DNA from: Thermalbibacter longus
GTDB lineage: Bacteria; Chloroflexota; Chloroflexia; Thermomicrobiales; Thermomicrobiaceae
Length of the DNA: 64,000 nucleotides
Direction of reading: 5' to 3'
NCBI RefSeq assembly: GCF_023806485.1
Contig: NZ_JAMSLR010000002.1
Location: 186,001 to 250,000, forward strand
Position 1 is the first letter of the stretch; every line of letters begins with the position of its first letter. The translations under genes and the position numbers were made by a program. Shown in pieces: positions 1 through 7,798 of this stretch. The notes under the pieces were generated by a model. That model searched no databases and was not told where the DNA came from. It was given only the letters and a program-made list of their open reading frames with translations.

Positions 1-9
1 GAGGGAAGG

Positions 10-1191
10 ATGACAGGGTCCGTTTTCCCGTTCTCAGGCGAGGCGATCGCTGACTTCACGCTGCGCTTGATCCGCACGCCGAGCCCGTCCGGCCAGGAAG
101 ACGGCGTGGCACGCCTGGTCTTCGAGGAGATGGCAAAGCTCGGCTTCAAGGTGCAGATCGATGCTTTCGGTAACGTCATCGGCACCGTCTCCGCCGGACC
201 GGGGCCGGCGGTGCTGCTCGACGCGCACATGGACACCGTCGGCGTCTCTAGCCCCGAGCTCTGGACGCGTAACCCCTGGGGCGAGCGTGTGGGCGACCGC
301 ATCTACGGGCGCGGCGCGATGGACATGAAGGGGCCGCTCGCAGCCGCTGTCTACGGCATCGCCGCGCTCCGGGGACGCCTGGAGCGCGGGACAGTGGTCG
401 TCTCGGCCACGGTGGCCGAGGAGCTGGTCGAAGGGCCGGCGCTCGTGCGCGTCGCCGAGCGGCTTCGCCCGGACTTCGTCGTGATCTGCGAGGCCACCTC
501 GCTCAAGCTGGCGCGCGGGCAGCGCGGCCGCGCCGAGGTCAGGGTGGAGGTGTTCGGCAAGCCGACGCACTCGTCCCGGCCGGAGCTCGGCGTCAACGCC
601 GCCGAGGCCATGGTCGATGTCGTCCGCGCCCTCCGCGAGCTCCAGCCGCCGCGCCATCCGGTGCTCGGGCCCGGCATTCTCGTCCTGACCGACGTGAAGT
701 CCGAGCCTTACCCGGGGCTCTCGGTCGTCCCCGATTACTGCCTCGCGACCTACGACCGCCGCACGCTGCCGGGAGAACTGGAGGACGACATCCTGCAGCC
801 GATCCGCACGCTGGCCGAGCGCGCCCTCGAGGGCTCGGGGGCACACGCGCAGGTCGCGATCGCGGAGGACGACTTCCAGACCTATACCGGGCAGCGGATC
901 GCGGCCCCGAACTTCGCCCCTGCTTGGTTCTTCGACGAGGATGCCCCGATCGTGGCCGGGGCGGTCGAGGGGCTGCGCCAGGCCGGGATCGCGCCGGAGC
1001 TCTCGCACTACGCCTTCTGCACCAACGGCAGCGGCACGGCCGGCCGACTCGGGATTCCGACCATCGGGTTCGGGCCAGGGGACGAGGAGCTGGCCCACCG
1101 GGTCGACGAGTACATCGATGTGGACGAGCTGGTGCTGGCAGCGCGCGGCTACGCGGCCATCGCCTGCCAGCTCGTGCGCCTGGGAGGCTGA
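10..1191 (+). CDS. M20 family metallohydrolase, YgeY-like
   Basis: Zinc-dependent amidohydrolase/peptidase of the M20 (ArgE/DapE/ACY1) family, predicted cytoplasmic. The 393 residues carry the HMDT metal-binding motif near residue 74, the YGRGAMDMKG segment near 98, an EE pair near 138 (EELVEG) that would include the catalytic Glu, and a dimerisation-domain stretch with GKPTHSSRPELG. The segment RGQRGRAEV and the C-terminal HRVDEYI resemble the YgeY subgroup, annotated elsewhere as selenium-metabolism-linked hydrolases; the true substrate is unknown. GAGGGAAGG lies directly before the ATG, so the start is secure. The gene ends two bases before a PLP enzyme, so the two are almost certainly co-transcribed. 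Any promoter lies outside the window. Confidence 0.85.
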   Translation: MTGSVFPFSGEAIADFTLRLIRTPSPSGQEDGVARLVFEEMAKLGFKVQIDAFGNVIGTVSAGPGPAVLLDAHMDTVGVSSPELWTRNPWGERVGDRIYGRGAMDMKGPLAAAVYGIAALRGRLERGTVVVSATVAEELVEGPALVRVAERLRPDFVVICEATSLKLARGQRGRAEVRVEVFGKPTHSSRPELGVNAAEAMVDVVRALRELQPPRHPVLGPGILVLTDVKSEPYPGLSVVPDYCLATYDRRTLPGELEDDILQPIRTLAERALEGSGAHAQVAIAEDDFQTYTGQRIAAPNFAPAWFFDEDAPIVAGAVEGLRQAGIAPELSHYAFCTNGSGTAGRLGIPTIGFGPGDEELAHRVDEYIDVDELVLAARGYAAIACQLVRLGG

Positions 1192-1193
1192 GG

Positions 1194-2423
1194 ATGGGGA
1201 CTCCGGTCGCTGCCACCGTGACCTTCGAAGACGGGACCAGCCGGTGCGTCGACGATGTCGCCCAGGCTCTGGCGCTGGGCGATGTGGCTCGGGTGGAGCT
1301 GCTCTACGAGTACGGGCCTGACCTGGTGCCACGCGGGCCGCTCGACCCGATCGGCATGTGGCGCTACCGGGATCTCCTGCCGCTCGATCCCGGGCCGATC
1401 GCCTATCCCCTGCCTGTCGGTGGCACGCCGCTCATCGCGCCTCCCGGGCTCCGCCGCGCGAGCGGATGCGACGGTCTCTGGGTAAAAGACGAGACCCGGG
1501 GGCCGACCGGATCCAACAAAGACCGCGCCACGGCGCTGGTGCTCGAGCAGGCGCTGCGCCAGGGGCACGAGACGGTGAGTTGCGCCTCCACCGGTAACGT
1601 GGCGGTCTCGCTGGCAGTGGGCGCGGCGGCGGCCGGCAAGCGGGCTGTCATCTTCGTGCCGGCGGAGGTGGATGATACCAAGCTGGCGTTCATGCTCTTC
1701 GCGGGGGCGACTGTCGTCAAGGTGCGGCAGGGGTACGCGGCGGCCTTCCGGCTCTCCCGCGAGGCAGCTCGTGCCTTCGGCTGGTGTGACCGCAACACCG
1801 GCGTCAACCCATTGACGGTCGAGGCCAAGAAGACGGTGGCGCTCGAAATCTGGGAACAGCTCGGTCGTACCGTCCCTGACGCGGTGGTGGCGCCGGTCGG
1901 CGATGGCCCCACGCTCTGCGGCCTGGCCAAAGGTTTCCGCGAACTGGTTGCCTGCGGCGTGGCCGAGCGGATGCCGCGGCTGATCGGCGTGCAAGCCGAG
2001 GGCTGCCAGCCGATCAAGCGGGCCTGGGAGGCGCATGCCTCGCGCGTCGAGCCCGTCCAGCCAGCGACGATCGCCGACGGCATCGCCGTTGGCGACCCGA
2101 TCAGCGGGGCACTCGCCCTGCGCGACGTGCGGCAGTCGGGTGGCGGGTTCATCGCGGTCTCGGACGCGGAGCTCTTGAAGGCGATGCGGGAGCTGGCGGC
2201 ATGGGCCGGGGTGCTGGCCGAGCCAGCCGGGGCGGCAGCCTACGCAGGGCTACTGCGGGCGCTCGAGTGTGGCCTGGTGGGCCGGCAGGAGCGCGTCGTG
2301 ATCCTGGTGACCGGGACGCTGCTCAAGACACCGCGATTTGCCCGCTCTGACGGTCGGCCTCTCGAGATCGACGCCGACCTCGGCGAGCTGGAGCGCGCGC
2401 TCGCCGGGCTGGGGACGAGCTGA
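1194..2423 (+). CDS. Threonine synthase-like PLP-dependent enzyme (fold type II)
   Basis: Fold-type II pyridoxal-phosphate enzyme of 409 residues, closest by eye to threonine synthase. PTGSNKDRATA (near residue 105) holds the Schiff-base lysine in an S-x-K-D-R context, ASTGNVAVSLA is the phosphate/substrate loop, and VAPVGDGPTLCG is the second glycine-rich cofactor segment. Either threonine synthesis from O-phosphohomoserine or a related beta-replacement or ammonia-lyase reaction is possible. In E. coli a PLP lyase (YgeX) is likewise next to YgeY, which makes a diaminopropionate-type activity an alternative. The ATG at 1194 is preceded by GGGAGGCTGAGG, overlapping the end of the upstream hydrolase gene; the reading frame is open further upstream, but only inside that gene. 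Confidence 0.75.
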   Translation: MGTPVAATVTFEDGTSRCVDDVAQALALGDVARVELLYEYGPDLVPRGPLDPIGMWRYRDLLPLDPGPIAYPLPVGGTPLIAPPGLRRASGCDGLWVKDETRGPTGSNKDRATALVLEQALRQGHETVSCASTGNVAVSLAVGAAAAGKRAVIFVPAEVDDTKLAFMLFAGATVVKVRQGYAAAFRLSREAARAFGWCDRNTGVNPLTVEAKKTVALEIWEQLGRTVPDAVVAPVGDGPTLCGLAKGFRELVACGVAERMPRLIGVQAEGCQPIKRAWEAHASRVEPVQPATIADGIAVGDPISGALALRDVRQSGGGFIAVSDAELLKAMRELAAWAGVLAEPAGAAAYAGLLRALECGLVGRQERVVILVTGTLLKTPRFARSDGRPLEIDADLGELERALAGLGTS

Positions 2424-3130
2424 TCGCTCCCTGCCGCGCCGCTCCGGCGGCCCTCGATCCCTCACGAGTCCTGCCAGAGCCCCTCGATGCTCGGGGATGA
2501 ACCGAGACGTCGAAAGGTGCGGCGTCTCGCTCGGCGTCGAACAGGTGCGCCGGGGTGAGGCGCGCCATCGGTGTCGAGCGCTGCGGGAGGCACGCTCACC
2601 CCCTTGCCTCGACACGGGCCTGAAGAGTGCCAGCCATGTCGTCCCGGGTTCACGCATTTACCCGCCGCGGGGCTGGCAGCACGGCGCACGGGTTTTCTCC
2701 CGCAGCAGGGCGGCCACCCGCACTGGCTATGTCCCGATCCGACAAGCGCACCGGCGAGCGCAGAGCCTGGGTATCGACCTTCTAAGAATTTCTGCGATCT
2801 CGAGATCGGCAACCTCTTTGCTGGTCGTTCGTTGTTGACAGTAGAGAGCGACTGCTCGTGCAGCCCGATGCCGGGTCGAGCTCGGACTAGGAGCAGGGCT
2901 GGCGATGACTATTCCTCCGTGTGCCCTCGATCAGAGAACCCCCAGGCTCGTCGAGGCCCGAAACTGGCCGCTCCCGAATCTGGCGATTTCCTGGCGGCCG
3001 GGGCTGGCGTGGCGGGATGCGCGCGCTCCGCCTGCGGTCGTGCCGGTGGGGTGCATGAACCTCCAGCGGCAAGATGTGGTTCTCCACGGTGTAGCTGTGA
3101 GGTTCTCGAGCATGAGAGGGTAGAGTCGTG
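2424..3130. other. 707-bp non-coding stretch with inverted repeats
   Basis: No convincing gene is visible: the short open frames here have no ribosome binding site and no recognisable product. The stretch holds an 8-bp inverted repeat (2628-2635 with 2671-2678) whose loop contains a second CCCG/CGGG pair. It also has a perfect 14-bp palindrome CGATCTCGAGATCG at 2795-2808, and a TTGACA at 2835-2840 without a good -10 partner. It lies between a metabolic gene and a secreted-protein gene, so it may contain the latter's promoter and long leader, or an unrecognised RNA. No known riboswitch class was recognised. Confidence 0.5.
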
Positions 3131-4903
3131 ATGGATCGGTATGGACGCTCCGCGATGCGCGCGGAGGGGAGAAGCTCGACGCGAGGACGGCAGCGGGCTG
3201 CACTCGCCGTGACGCTGGCGTTGGGTCTGGCGCTCCTCGGAGGGGCGGCGCTGCTGGTGCCAGGTTCCGCGCTCGAGCCGGACAGCCCGAGCGCGCTGGC
3301 CGCCGAGAACGACCCCCTTTCCCAGGCGGCGCAGCCGTCTCAGCCGAAGCCTGGCTGCACCTATTTCCCGCAGACGCAGCACAACCTCTGTGCCGGGTTC
3401 CGCGCCTACTGGGAACAGTTCGGCGGCCTGGCGATCTACGGCTACCCGCTGACCGAGGAGTACCGCGACCCTGAGACTGGGCGCACCATGCAGTGGTTCG
3501 AGCGCGCCCGCTTCGAGTGGCATCCGGGTGCCTGGCCCGCGCGCTACGACGTGCTGCTCGGCCTGCTCGGTCGCGAGCTGACGGCCGGCCGCAGCCAGGA
3601 GCCGCCCTTCCAGCCGGTGGCGGCAAGTGCTCGGCCGGACTGCATCTACTTCCCCGAGACGCGGCACCACCTGTGTGCCGGCTTCCGGGCCTACTGGGAG
3701 CAGTTCGGCGGACTAGCGGTGTTCGGCTATCCGATCTCTGAAGAGTTCCGGGAGGTCAACCCGGACGACGGGCGCGAGTACACGGTGCAGTACTTCGAGC
3801 GGCAGCGGTTCGAGTGGCACCCGGGGGAGTGGCCGGAGCGGTACGACGTCCTGCTCGGCCGGCTCGGCGCCCAGCTCCTGGCCGAGCGACTGGCGCCTCC
3901 TCCGCCGGCTCCCACTCCGACCCCGACGCCGACACCCACGCCGACGCCGACCCCGTCACCCGAGATCACGATCAGCCTGTCACCCGAGAGCGACGTGAAT
4001 CTGGTGGGCACCGAGCACACGGTAACGGCGCAGGTCGAGCAGGACGGCGAGCCGCTCGAAGGCGTCCGCGTGCGCTTCCGCGTCACCGGGGCGGGCGAGC
4101 CGAGCCCAGCGAGCGGCAGCGATCGCACCGATGAGGATGGCGAGGCGACCTTCGCCTTCACCAACAGCGAGGTGGGCACCAACACGATCACTGCGTTCGC
4201 TGACCTCGACGACGACGGCGTCCGGGACGACGGCGAGCCGGAGGCCACGGCCAGCAAGCGCTGGGAGGCCGAGGCAGAGATCGCGCTCTCGCCTGAGGCC
4301 GACGTGAACCTCGGTGGGACCGAGCATACCGTCGTGGCCGAGGTCACGGTGGACGGCACGCCGCAGGACGGGCTGCCGGTCACGTTCGCGGTAACGAGCG
4401 GTGGCTCGCCCAACCCTGAGGGCGATACGGTTGTGACGAACGCCGACGGCGAGGCCAGCTTCATCTACACGAACACGGTAGCCGGCACTGACACCATTAC
4501 GGCGTGTCTCGACTTGGACGAGGACGGCTGCGAGGACGGCGAGCCGAGCGCGACGGCGTCCAAACGGTGGGTGGTGAATCCTGAGATCGCGCTAGATCCG
4601 GAGACCTTGACCAATCCGGTCGGTCAGCAGCACACGGTGACCGCGACGCTGACCGACGACGCCGGCCCGGTGGAGGGCGTGCGGATCGTCTTCCGCGTGA
4701 CGCGGCAATCCGGTGGCGGGTCGCCGTCACCGTCGAGCGGCGCAGACGTCACCGACGAGAACGGCGAGGCGAGCTTCTCGTTCACGAGTTCTGTCCAGCC
4801 GGCTACCGACCAGATCCGGGCCTTCGCCGACTTCGACCGCGACAACGTGCGTGACGCGCCGGCGGAGCCGGAGGCCACCGCGACGAAGACCTGGACGCCG
4901 TAG
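3131..4903 (+). CDS. Secreted protein: two FGYP/YFER repeats, PT linker, three Ig-like domains
   Basis: Predicted exported surface protein of 590 residues. Residues 1-22 are basic and 23-43 hydrophobic, a signal peptide or membrane anchor. Two near-identical units of about 80 residues follow, each with CxYFPxTxHxLCAGFRAYWEQFGGLA, then a GYP(L/I)(T/S)EE turn, an FER motif and W(P)xRYDVLLGxLG. Units of this kind recur in Chloroflexota exported proteins. A proline-threonine linker (about 260-278) leads to three tandem Ig-like (Big_1/invasin type) domains of about 100 residues. Each ends with an acidic DxDxDG-like loop and A(T/S)K(R)W, possibly calcium-binding. A likely role is cell-surface or matrix attachment; no catalytic domain is seen. 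GAGAGGG precedes the ATG; a GTG three bases upstream is the alternative start. Confidence 0.8.
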   Translation: MDRYGRSAMRAEGRSSTRGRQRAALAVTLALGLALLGGAALLVPGSALEPDSPSALAAENDPLSQAAQPSQPKPGCTYFPQTQHNLCAGFRAYWEQFGGLAIYGYPLTEEYRDPETGRTMQWFERARFEWHPGAWPARYDVLLGLLGRELTAGRSQEPPFQPVAASARPDCIYFPETRHHLCAGFRAYWEQFGGLAVFGYPISEEFREVNPDDGREYTVQYFERQRFEWHPGEWPERYDVLLGRLGAQLLAERLAPPPPAPTPTPTPTPTPTPTPSPEITISLSPESDVNLVGTEHTVTAQVEQDGEPLEGVRVRFRVTGAGEPSPASGSDRTDEDGEATFAFTNSEVGTNTITAFADLDDDGVRDDGEPEATASKRWEAEAEIALSPEADVNLGGTEHTVVAEVTVDGTPQDGLPVTFAVTSGGSPNPEGDTVVTNADGEASFIYTNTVAGTDTITACLDLDEDGCEDGEPSATASKRWVVNPEIALDPETLTNPVGQQHTVTATLTDDAGPVEGVRIVFRVTRQSGGGSPSPSSGADVTDENGEASFSFTSSVQPATDQIRAFADFDRDNVRDAPAEPEATATKTWTP

Positions 4904-4926
4904 CGGCGGGCCGGGGACTACCGGCA

Positions 4927-4957
4927 GCGGGCGTCCGGAATCGCACCCGGCGCCCGC
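4927..4957 (+). terminator. GC-rich hairpin after the secreted protein gene
   Basis: GCGGGCG (4927-4933) pairs perfectly with CGCCCGC (4951-4957), 24 bases after the stop codon. The downstream sequence is pyrimidine-rich (TTGTCGCCCTCTC) but lacks a strong T run, so termination is plausible rather than certain. Confidence 0.45.
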
Positions 4958-4989
4958 TTGTCGCCCTCTCGCATGGAACATCTGGCAGG

Positions 4990-5007
4990 GGCGACCGGCC
5001 GGTCGCC
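4990..5007. repeat. 18-bp perfect palindrome
   Basis: GGCGACCGGCCGGTCGCC reads the same on both strands. It lies between the likely terminator at 4927-4957 and the next gene. It could be a second termination hairpin or a protein-binding site; nothing in the sequence decides between them. Confidence 0.5.
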
Positions 5008-5117
5008 TCTACCGTTGTATAGGTATTGCGGGGTAGCGCGGGCGAATTCCCTGGGCTGGCTCGCGCGCTGGCGGTATCTGGCGCCTCGCGCGGCCGGCCT
5101 TGCGCGGCTGCTGGCGA

Positions 5118-5134
5118 CGTTCCATACTGGAACG
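5118..5134. promoter_or_regulatory. Inverted repeat CGTTCCA-TAC-TGGAACG upstream of 5166 gene
   Basis: Seven-base perfect arms separated by three bases, ending 31 bases before the start codon of the hypothetical protein at 5166. Size, symmetry and position fit a dimeric repressor operator. It is not a LexA box of the type found at 45310. No clear -35/-10 pair was recognised beside it. Confidence 0.4.
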
Positions 5135-5165
5135 CTTGCGTATGCCGATGAGGGAGGGGGCTTCG

Positions 5166-5750
5166 ATGGGCGAGCCAGGGCTGGCCAGGTTGCCCAACCA
5201 GCAACAGATCCTGCTTCGCCTCGATGGCGCGCGGCGGCAGGCTGAGCAGGCGTCGACCGCACTCGAGTCAGGGGACCACGCAGGTCTGGAATCGGCGCTG
5301 TGCGCAGCGATCGATCAGGCACTCAAGGCGGTCACGGCGGCGCTGTACGGGTTCAACTCGCTCCTGCCGAACCCGCTGCCGGCGAGCCGGGTGACCCGGC
5401 GCAACCTGCGGGATCGCTTCGTCGCAGTCCAGGCGCGTAGCGCGGTGCTGGAACTCCTCGACCGCGAGTCGCGACCGCAGGAGGGCTGGCTCTGGTGGCT
5501 GGATCGCAAGGAAGCCAGCAGCGCGTTCGCCTCGCTGATCCGCCCGTCTGCCGACGCGAAGATGCCCCCGGCACTCTGGCGCGACCCCCTGGATCCGGCC
5601 CACGGCGTGGAGATGCTCCGGCCTGACCGCTACGTGCAGCAGGCGGTGGAGCAGGTGGGTCGATTGATCGAGGAGATCGGCCGGCTGGCCGGGCCAGATA
5701 TCGCTGCCTACCGGGAGGCGGCACGACGGCAGCCCGGCCGCCTCATCTGA
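5166..5750 (+). CDS. Hypothetical helical protein
   Basis: A 194-residue predicted soluble protein that I do not recognise. It appears almost entirely alpha-helical, with a long amphipathic N-terminal stretch (residues about 8-60, rich in A, L, Q, E), a conserved-looking central LYGFNSLLPNPLP segment, a tryptophan-rich GWLWWLDRKEA patch near residue 117 and a C-terminal helix pair. There is no signal peptide or membrane segment. The ATG at 5166 is chosen because AGGGAGGGGG stands five bases before it; the frame stays open upstream to 5100 without a better ribosome site. It stands alone, with a symmetric putative operator just upstream and convergent minus-strand genes downstream. Confidence 0.7.
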   Translation: MGEPGLARLPNQQQILLRLDGARRQAEQASTALESGDHAGLESALCAAIDQALKAVTAALYGFNSLLPNPLPASRVTRRNLRDRFVAVQARSAVLELLDRESRPQEGWLWWLDRKEASSAFASLIRPSADAKMPPALWRDPLDPAHGVEMLRPDRYVQQAVEQVGRLIEEIGRLAGPDIAAYREAARRQPGRLI

Positions 5751-5794
5751 GGACCCGTGGCCAGCTCCGGTGCCTGGGCAGTCTCGCCGATGAT

Positions 5795-5810
5795 CTCCCT
5801 CTAGAGGGAG
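5795..5810. terminator. Palindrome between convergent genes
   Basis: CTCCCTCTAGAGGGAG is a perfect 16-bp palindrome in the 205-bp space between the hypothetical gene (plus) and the response regulator (minus). The position suits a bidirectional terminator, although no T tract flanks it. Confidence 0.35.
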
Positions 5811-5955
5811 GGCGCCGAGCTCGGGCTATCCCCAAGAAGAGAGGCTCGAAGCATCGGGCAGGTCGGCCGCATGCGCTACGATTTCTGGAGGCCCCAGCAC
5901 AGCGTCTGGGTCGGGCGCGAGTGAGCGCGCACGCTCGGAGAGCGCGGCTCCCGGC

Positions 5956-6627
5956 TCACTCCGTCGCCGGGTCGAGCAGGCCAGCGCGCAGGGCGAACCG
6001 CACCAGCTCCGAGCGACGGCTGAAGCCGAGCTTCTGCATCACCCGGTGCCGGTAGGTCTCGACTGTCTTGGGCGACAGGTAGAGCTGGTCGGCGATCTCC
6101 TGGGCCGTATAGCCCGCAGCGGTCAGCCGCAGGACTTCGCGCTCGCGCTCCGACAGGAGCTGGGCCGGGTCTTGTACCTCGCCGGCCTGGGCCCGGTCGA
6201 GATACCCCTGCAAGAGCATGCGCGCCGCCTCGGGGTCGACGAAGACTTCGCCCCGGGCCACCGTGTGGATCGCCTCGATCAGGTCGGTGTGCAGGCTCGA
6301 CTTCCGCACGTAGCCGGAGCCACCAGCCTGGAGCACCGGCAGGAGGTACCGCTCCTCAGCGTGGACGGTCAGGATCAGCACCCGGGTGGGCAGCCCCAGC
6401 TCGGCGATCGTGCGCAGCGCTTCCAGACCGCCTCCCGGCATCGAGATGTCGAGGATCGCCACGTCTGGCGCTTCCGCTCGCACGAGCTCGACCGCCTCGT
6501 CGGCGCTGCCTGCCTCGCCGACGACGGCGATATCGGCGTGCGCCTCCAGCAGGGCGCGCAGGCCGGCTCGGACGATCGGGTGATCATCGGCCAGCACGAC
6601 ACGGATTGGCCGGCATGCAGTGCTCAT
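5956..6627 (-). CDS. NarL/FixJ-family response regulator
   Basis: Cytoplasmic transcription factor of 223 residues. The receiver domain (about 8-125) has the acidic pocket DD at 14-15, the phospho-acceptor Asp60 in AILDISMP, and the conserved Lys in VRKSSL. The LuxR-type helix-turn-helix (about 157-215) contains LSEREREVLRLTAAGYTAQEIA and LSPKTVETYRHRVMQKL. Its ATG overlaps the stop of the upstream sensor kinase gene (ATGA), with GGAGG inside the kinase coding end, so translation is coupled. The pair should form one phosphorelay; the target genes cannot be told from this sequence. Confidence 0.93.
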   Translation of the reverse strand: MSTACRPIRVVLADDHPIVRAGLRALLEAHADIAVVGEAGSADEAVELVRAEAPDVAILDISMPGGGLEALRTIAELGLPTRVLILTVHAEERYLLPVLQAGGSGYVRKSSLHTDLIEAIHTVARGEVFVDPEAARMLLQGYLDRAQAGEVQDPAQLLSEREREVLRLTAAGYTAQEIADQLYLSPKTVETYRHRVMQKLGFSRRSELVRFALRAGLLDPATE

Positions 6628-7739
6628 CGGTGTGCCTCCATTGTAACCGGTGTCTCGGTTGCCGTATCCCGCCGGTGATCGAAGAAGCCAGCTACGGCCT
6701 GCGGGCTGAGGGGTGCGGTGACTCGCACGACTGTGCCCTTGCCCGGGGTGGAGGCGAGCGTCAGCTCTGCCCCGACGAGCTGGGCCCGCTCGCGCATGCT
6801 GAACAGCCCTAACCCACCGTGGCGGGACGGCAGTTGCCCGATGTCGAAGCCCCGGCCGTCGTCCCGGATCTCTAGCGTCACCTGGCCGTTCTCGAACGAG
6901 AGCTGGAGCTGCGCCTGGCCAGCCTGGGCGTGCTTGGCGACGTTGGTGAGTGCCTCCTGCGCGATCCGATAGAGCGCGAGCTCCACGTCGGGGTCGAGCC
7001 GTCGCCGGGGGCCGCGGATCGTGACGGTGACCGGCAAGCCGAAGCGCTGCCGCTGCTGTGCCGCGAGACCCTCGAGCGCTGCCGGTAGGCCGAGGTCATC
7101 CAGGCTGGGAGGGCGCAGCTCGTGGGCGATCGCGCGGATCGACTCGAGCGTGGCCGCGGTTTGGCCGATCAGCTCGGACAGCGTCTGGCGGTCGGTCACC
7201 CCGCCGCGATCTTCCAGCATCTTGAGCCGGAGGAGCTGGGCGGTCAGGCTCTGGGCGGTGTCATCGTGCAGCTCGCGGGCGATCCGGCGGCGCTCCTCCT
7301 CCTGCGCGGTAAGCACGCGCAGCGAGAGCTCGCGCAGCCGGTTCTGGTAGGCGACGACGGTGTCGAGCATGGCGTTGAAGGTCGCGGTGAGCGCGTCGAG
7401 ATCGGGATCGCTGAAGGCGACGCTCGGCGCCCGCACCTGGAAGTTGCCCTGCCGCACCTGGTCGGCGGTCTCTTCGAGCGCGGCGATCGGCTGGAAGGCG
7501 GCGCGTAGCACGATCCAGTTGATGACGACACTCAGCAGCGTGCCGGTCGTGGCGAAGAGGGCAACCAGTTCCGGCAGGTGCTCGGTATTGCCAGTGCTGA
7601 GCAGCGTGAGCGTCGTGCCGACGACCGCGCCGCCGACGACGATGACTGAGTTGGCGATCAGCACTTTATAGAAGATCGGAAGCCCGAGGAGGCGCCGGAC
7701 CAAGGTGGGAAGCAGGCTTCGGACTTGGGACATCGTCAT
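6624..7739 (-). CDS. Membrane sensor histidine kinase (NarX/LiaS type)
   Basis: Sensor kinase of 371 residues. Two membrane helices (about 22-47 and 56-78) flank a very short loop, so there is almost no extracytoplasmic sensor; the signal may be sensed within the membrane. A HAMP-like linker follows (about 80-130), then the HisKA_3 dimerisation helix with ARELHDD (phospho-acceptor His158) and an HATPase_c domain with an N-box (QEALTNVAKHA), DDGRGFD and GLGLFSMRERA. The ATG at 7739 has GGAG eight bases upstream. It lies 59 bases after ffh on the same strand, so it may be read from the ftsY-ffh transcript as well as from its own promoter. Confidence 0.92.
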   Translation of the reverse strand: MTMSQVRSLLPTLVRRLLGLPIFYKVLIANSVIVVGGAVVGTTLTLLSTGNTEHLPELVALFATTGTLLSVVINWIVLRAAFQPIAALEETADQVRQGNFQVRAPSVAFSDPDLDALTATFNAMLDTVVAYQNRLRELSLRVLTAQEEERRRIARELHDDTAQSLTAQLLRLKMLEDRGGVTDRQTLSELIGQTAATLESIRAIAHELRPPSLDDLGLPAALEGLAAQQRQRFGLPVTVTIRGPRRRLDPDVELALYRIAQEALTNVAKHAQAGQAQLQLSFENGQVTLEIRDDGRGFDIGQLPSRHGGLGLFSMRERAQLVGAELTLASTPGKGTVVRVTAPLSPQAVAGFFDHRRDTATETPVTMEAHR

Positions 7740-7798
7740 CGGGCACGCTCCGGTCTCGGCTCGTCAGGAGGTCATGGCTCAGCAGCTCCGGGACTGGG

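Noticed and set aside
2631-2800. Riboswitch (c-di-GMP or cobalamin type)
   Set aside because: Inverted repeats are present, but none of the conserved core sequences of these classes could be matched.
3901-3960. Tandem ACGCC/GACCC repeats as a CRISPR or microsatellite
   Set aside because: They encode the Pro-Thr linker of the secreted protein; there are no spacers.
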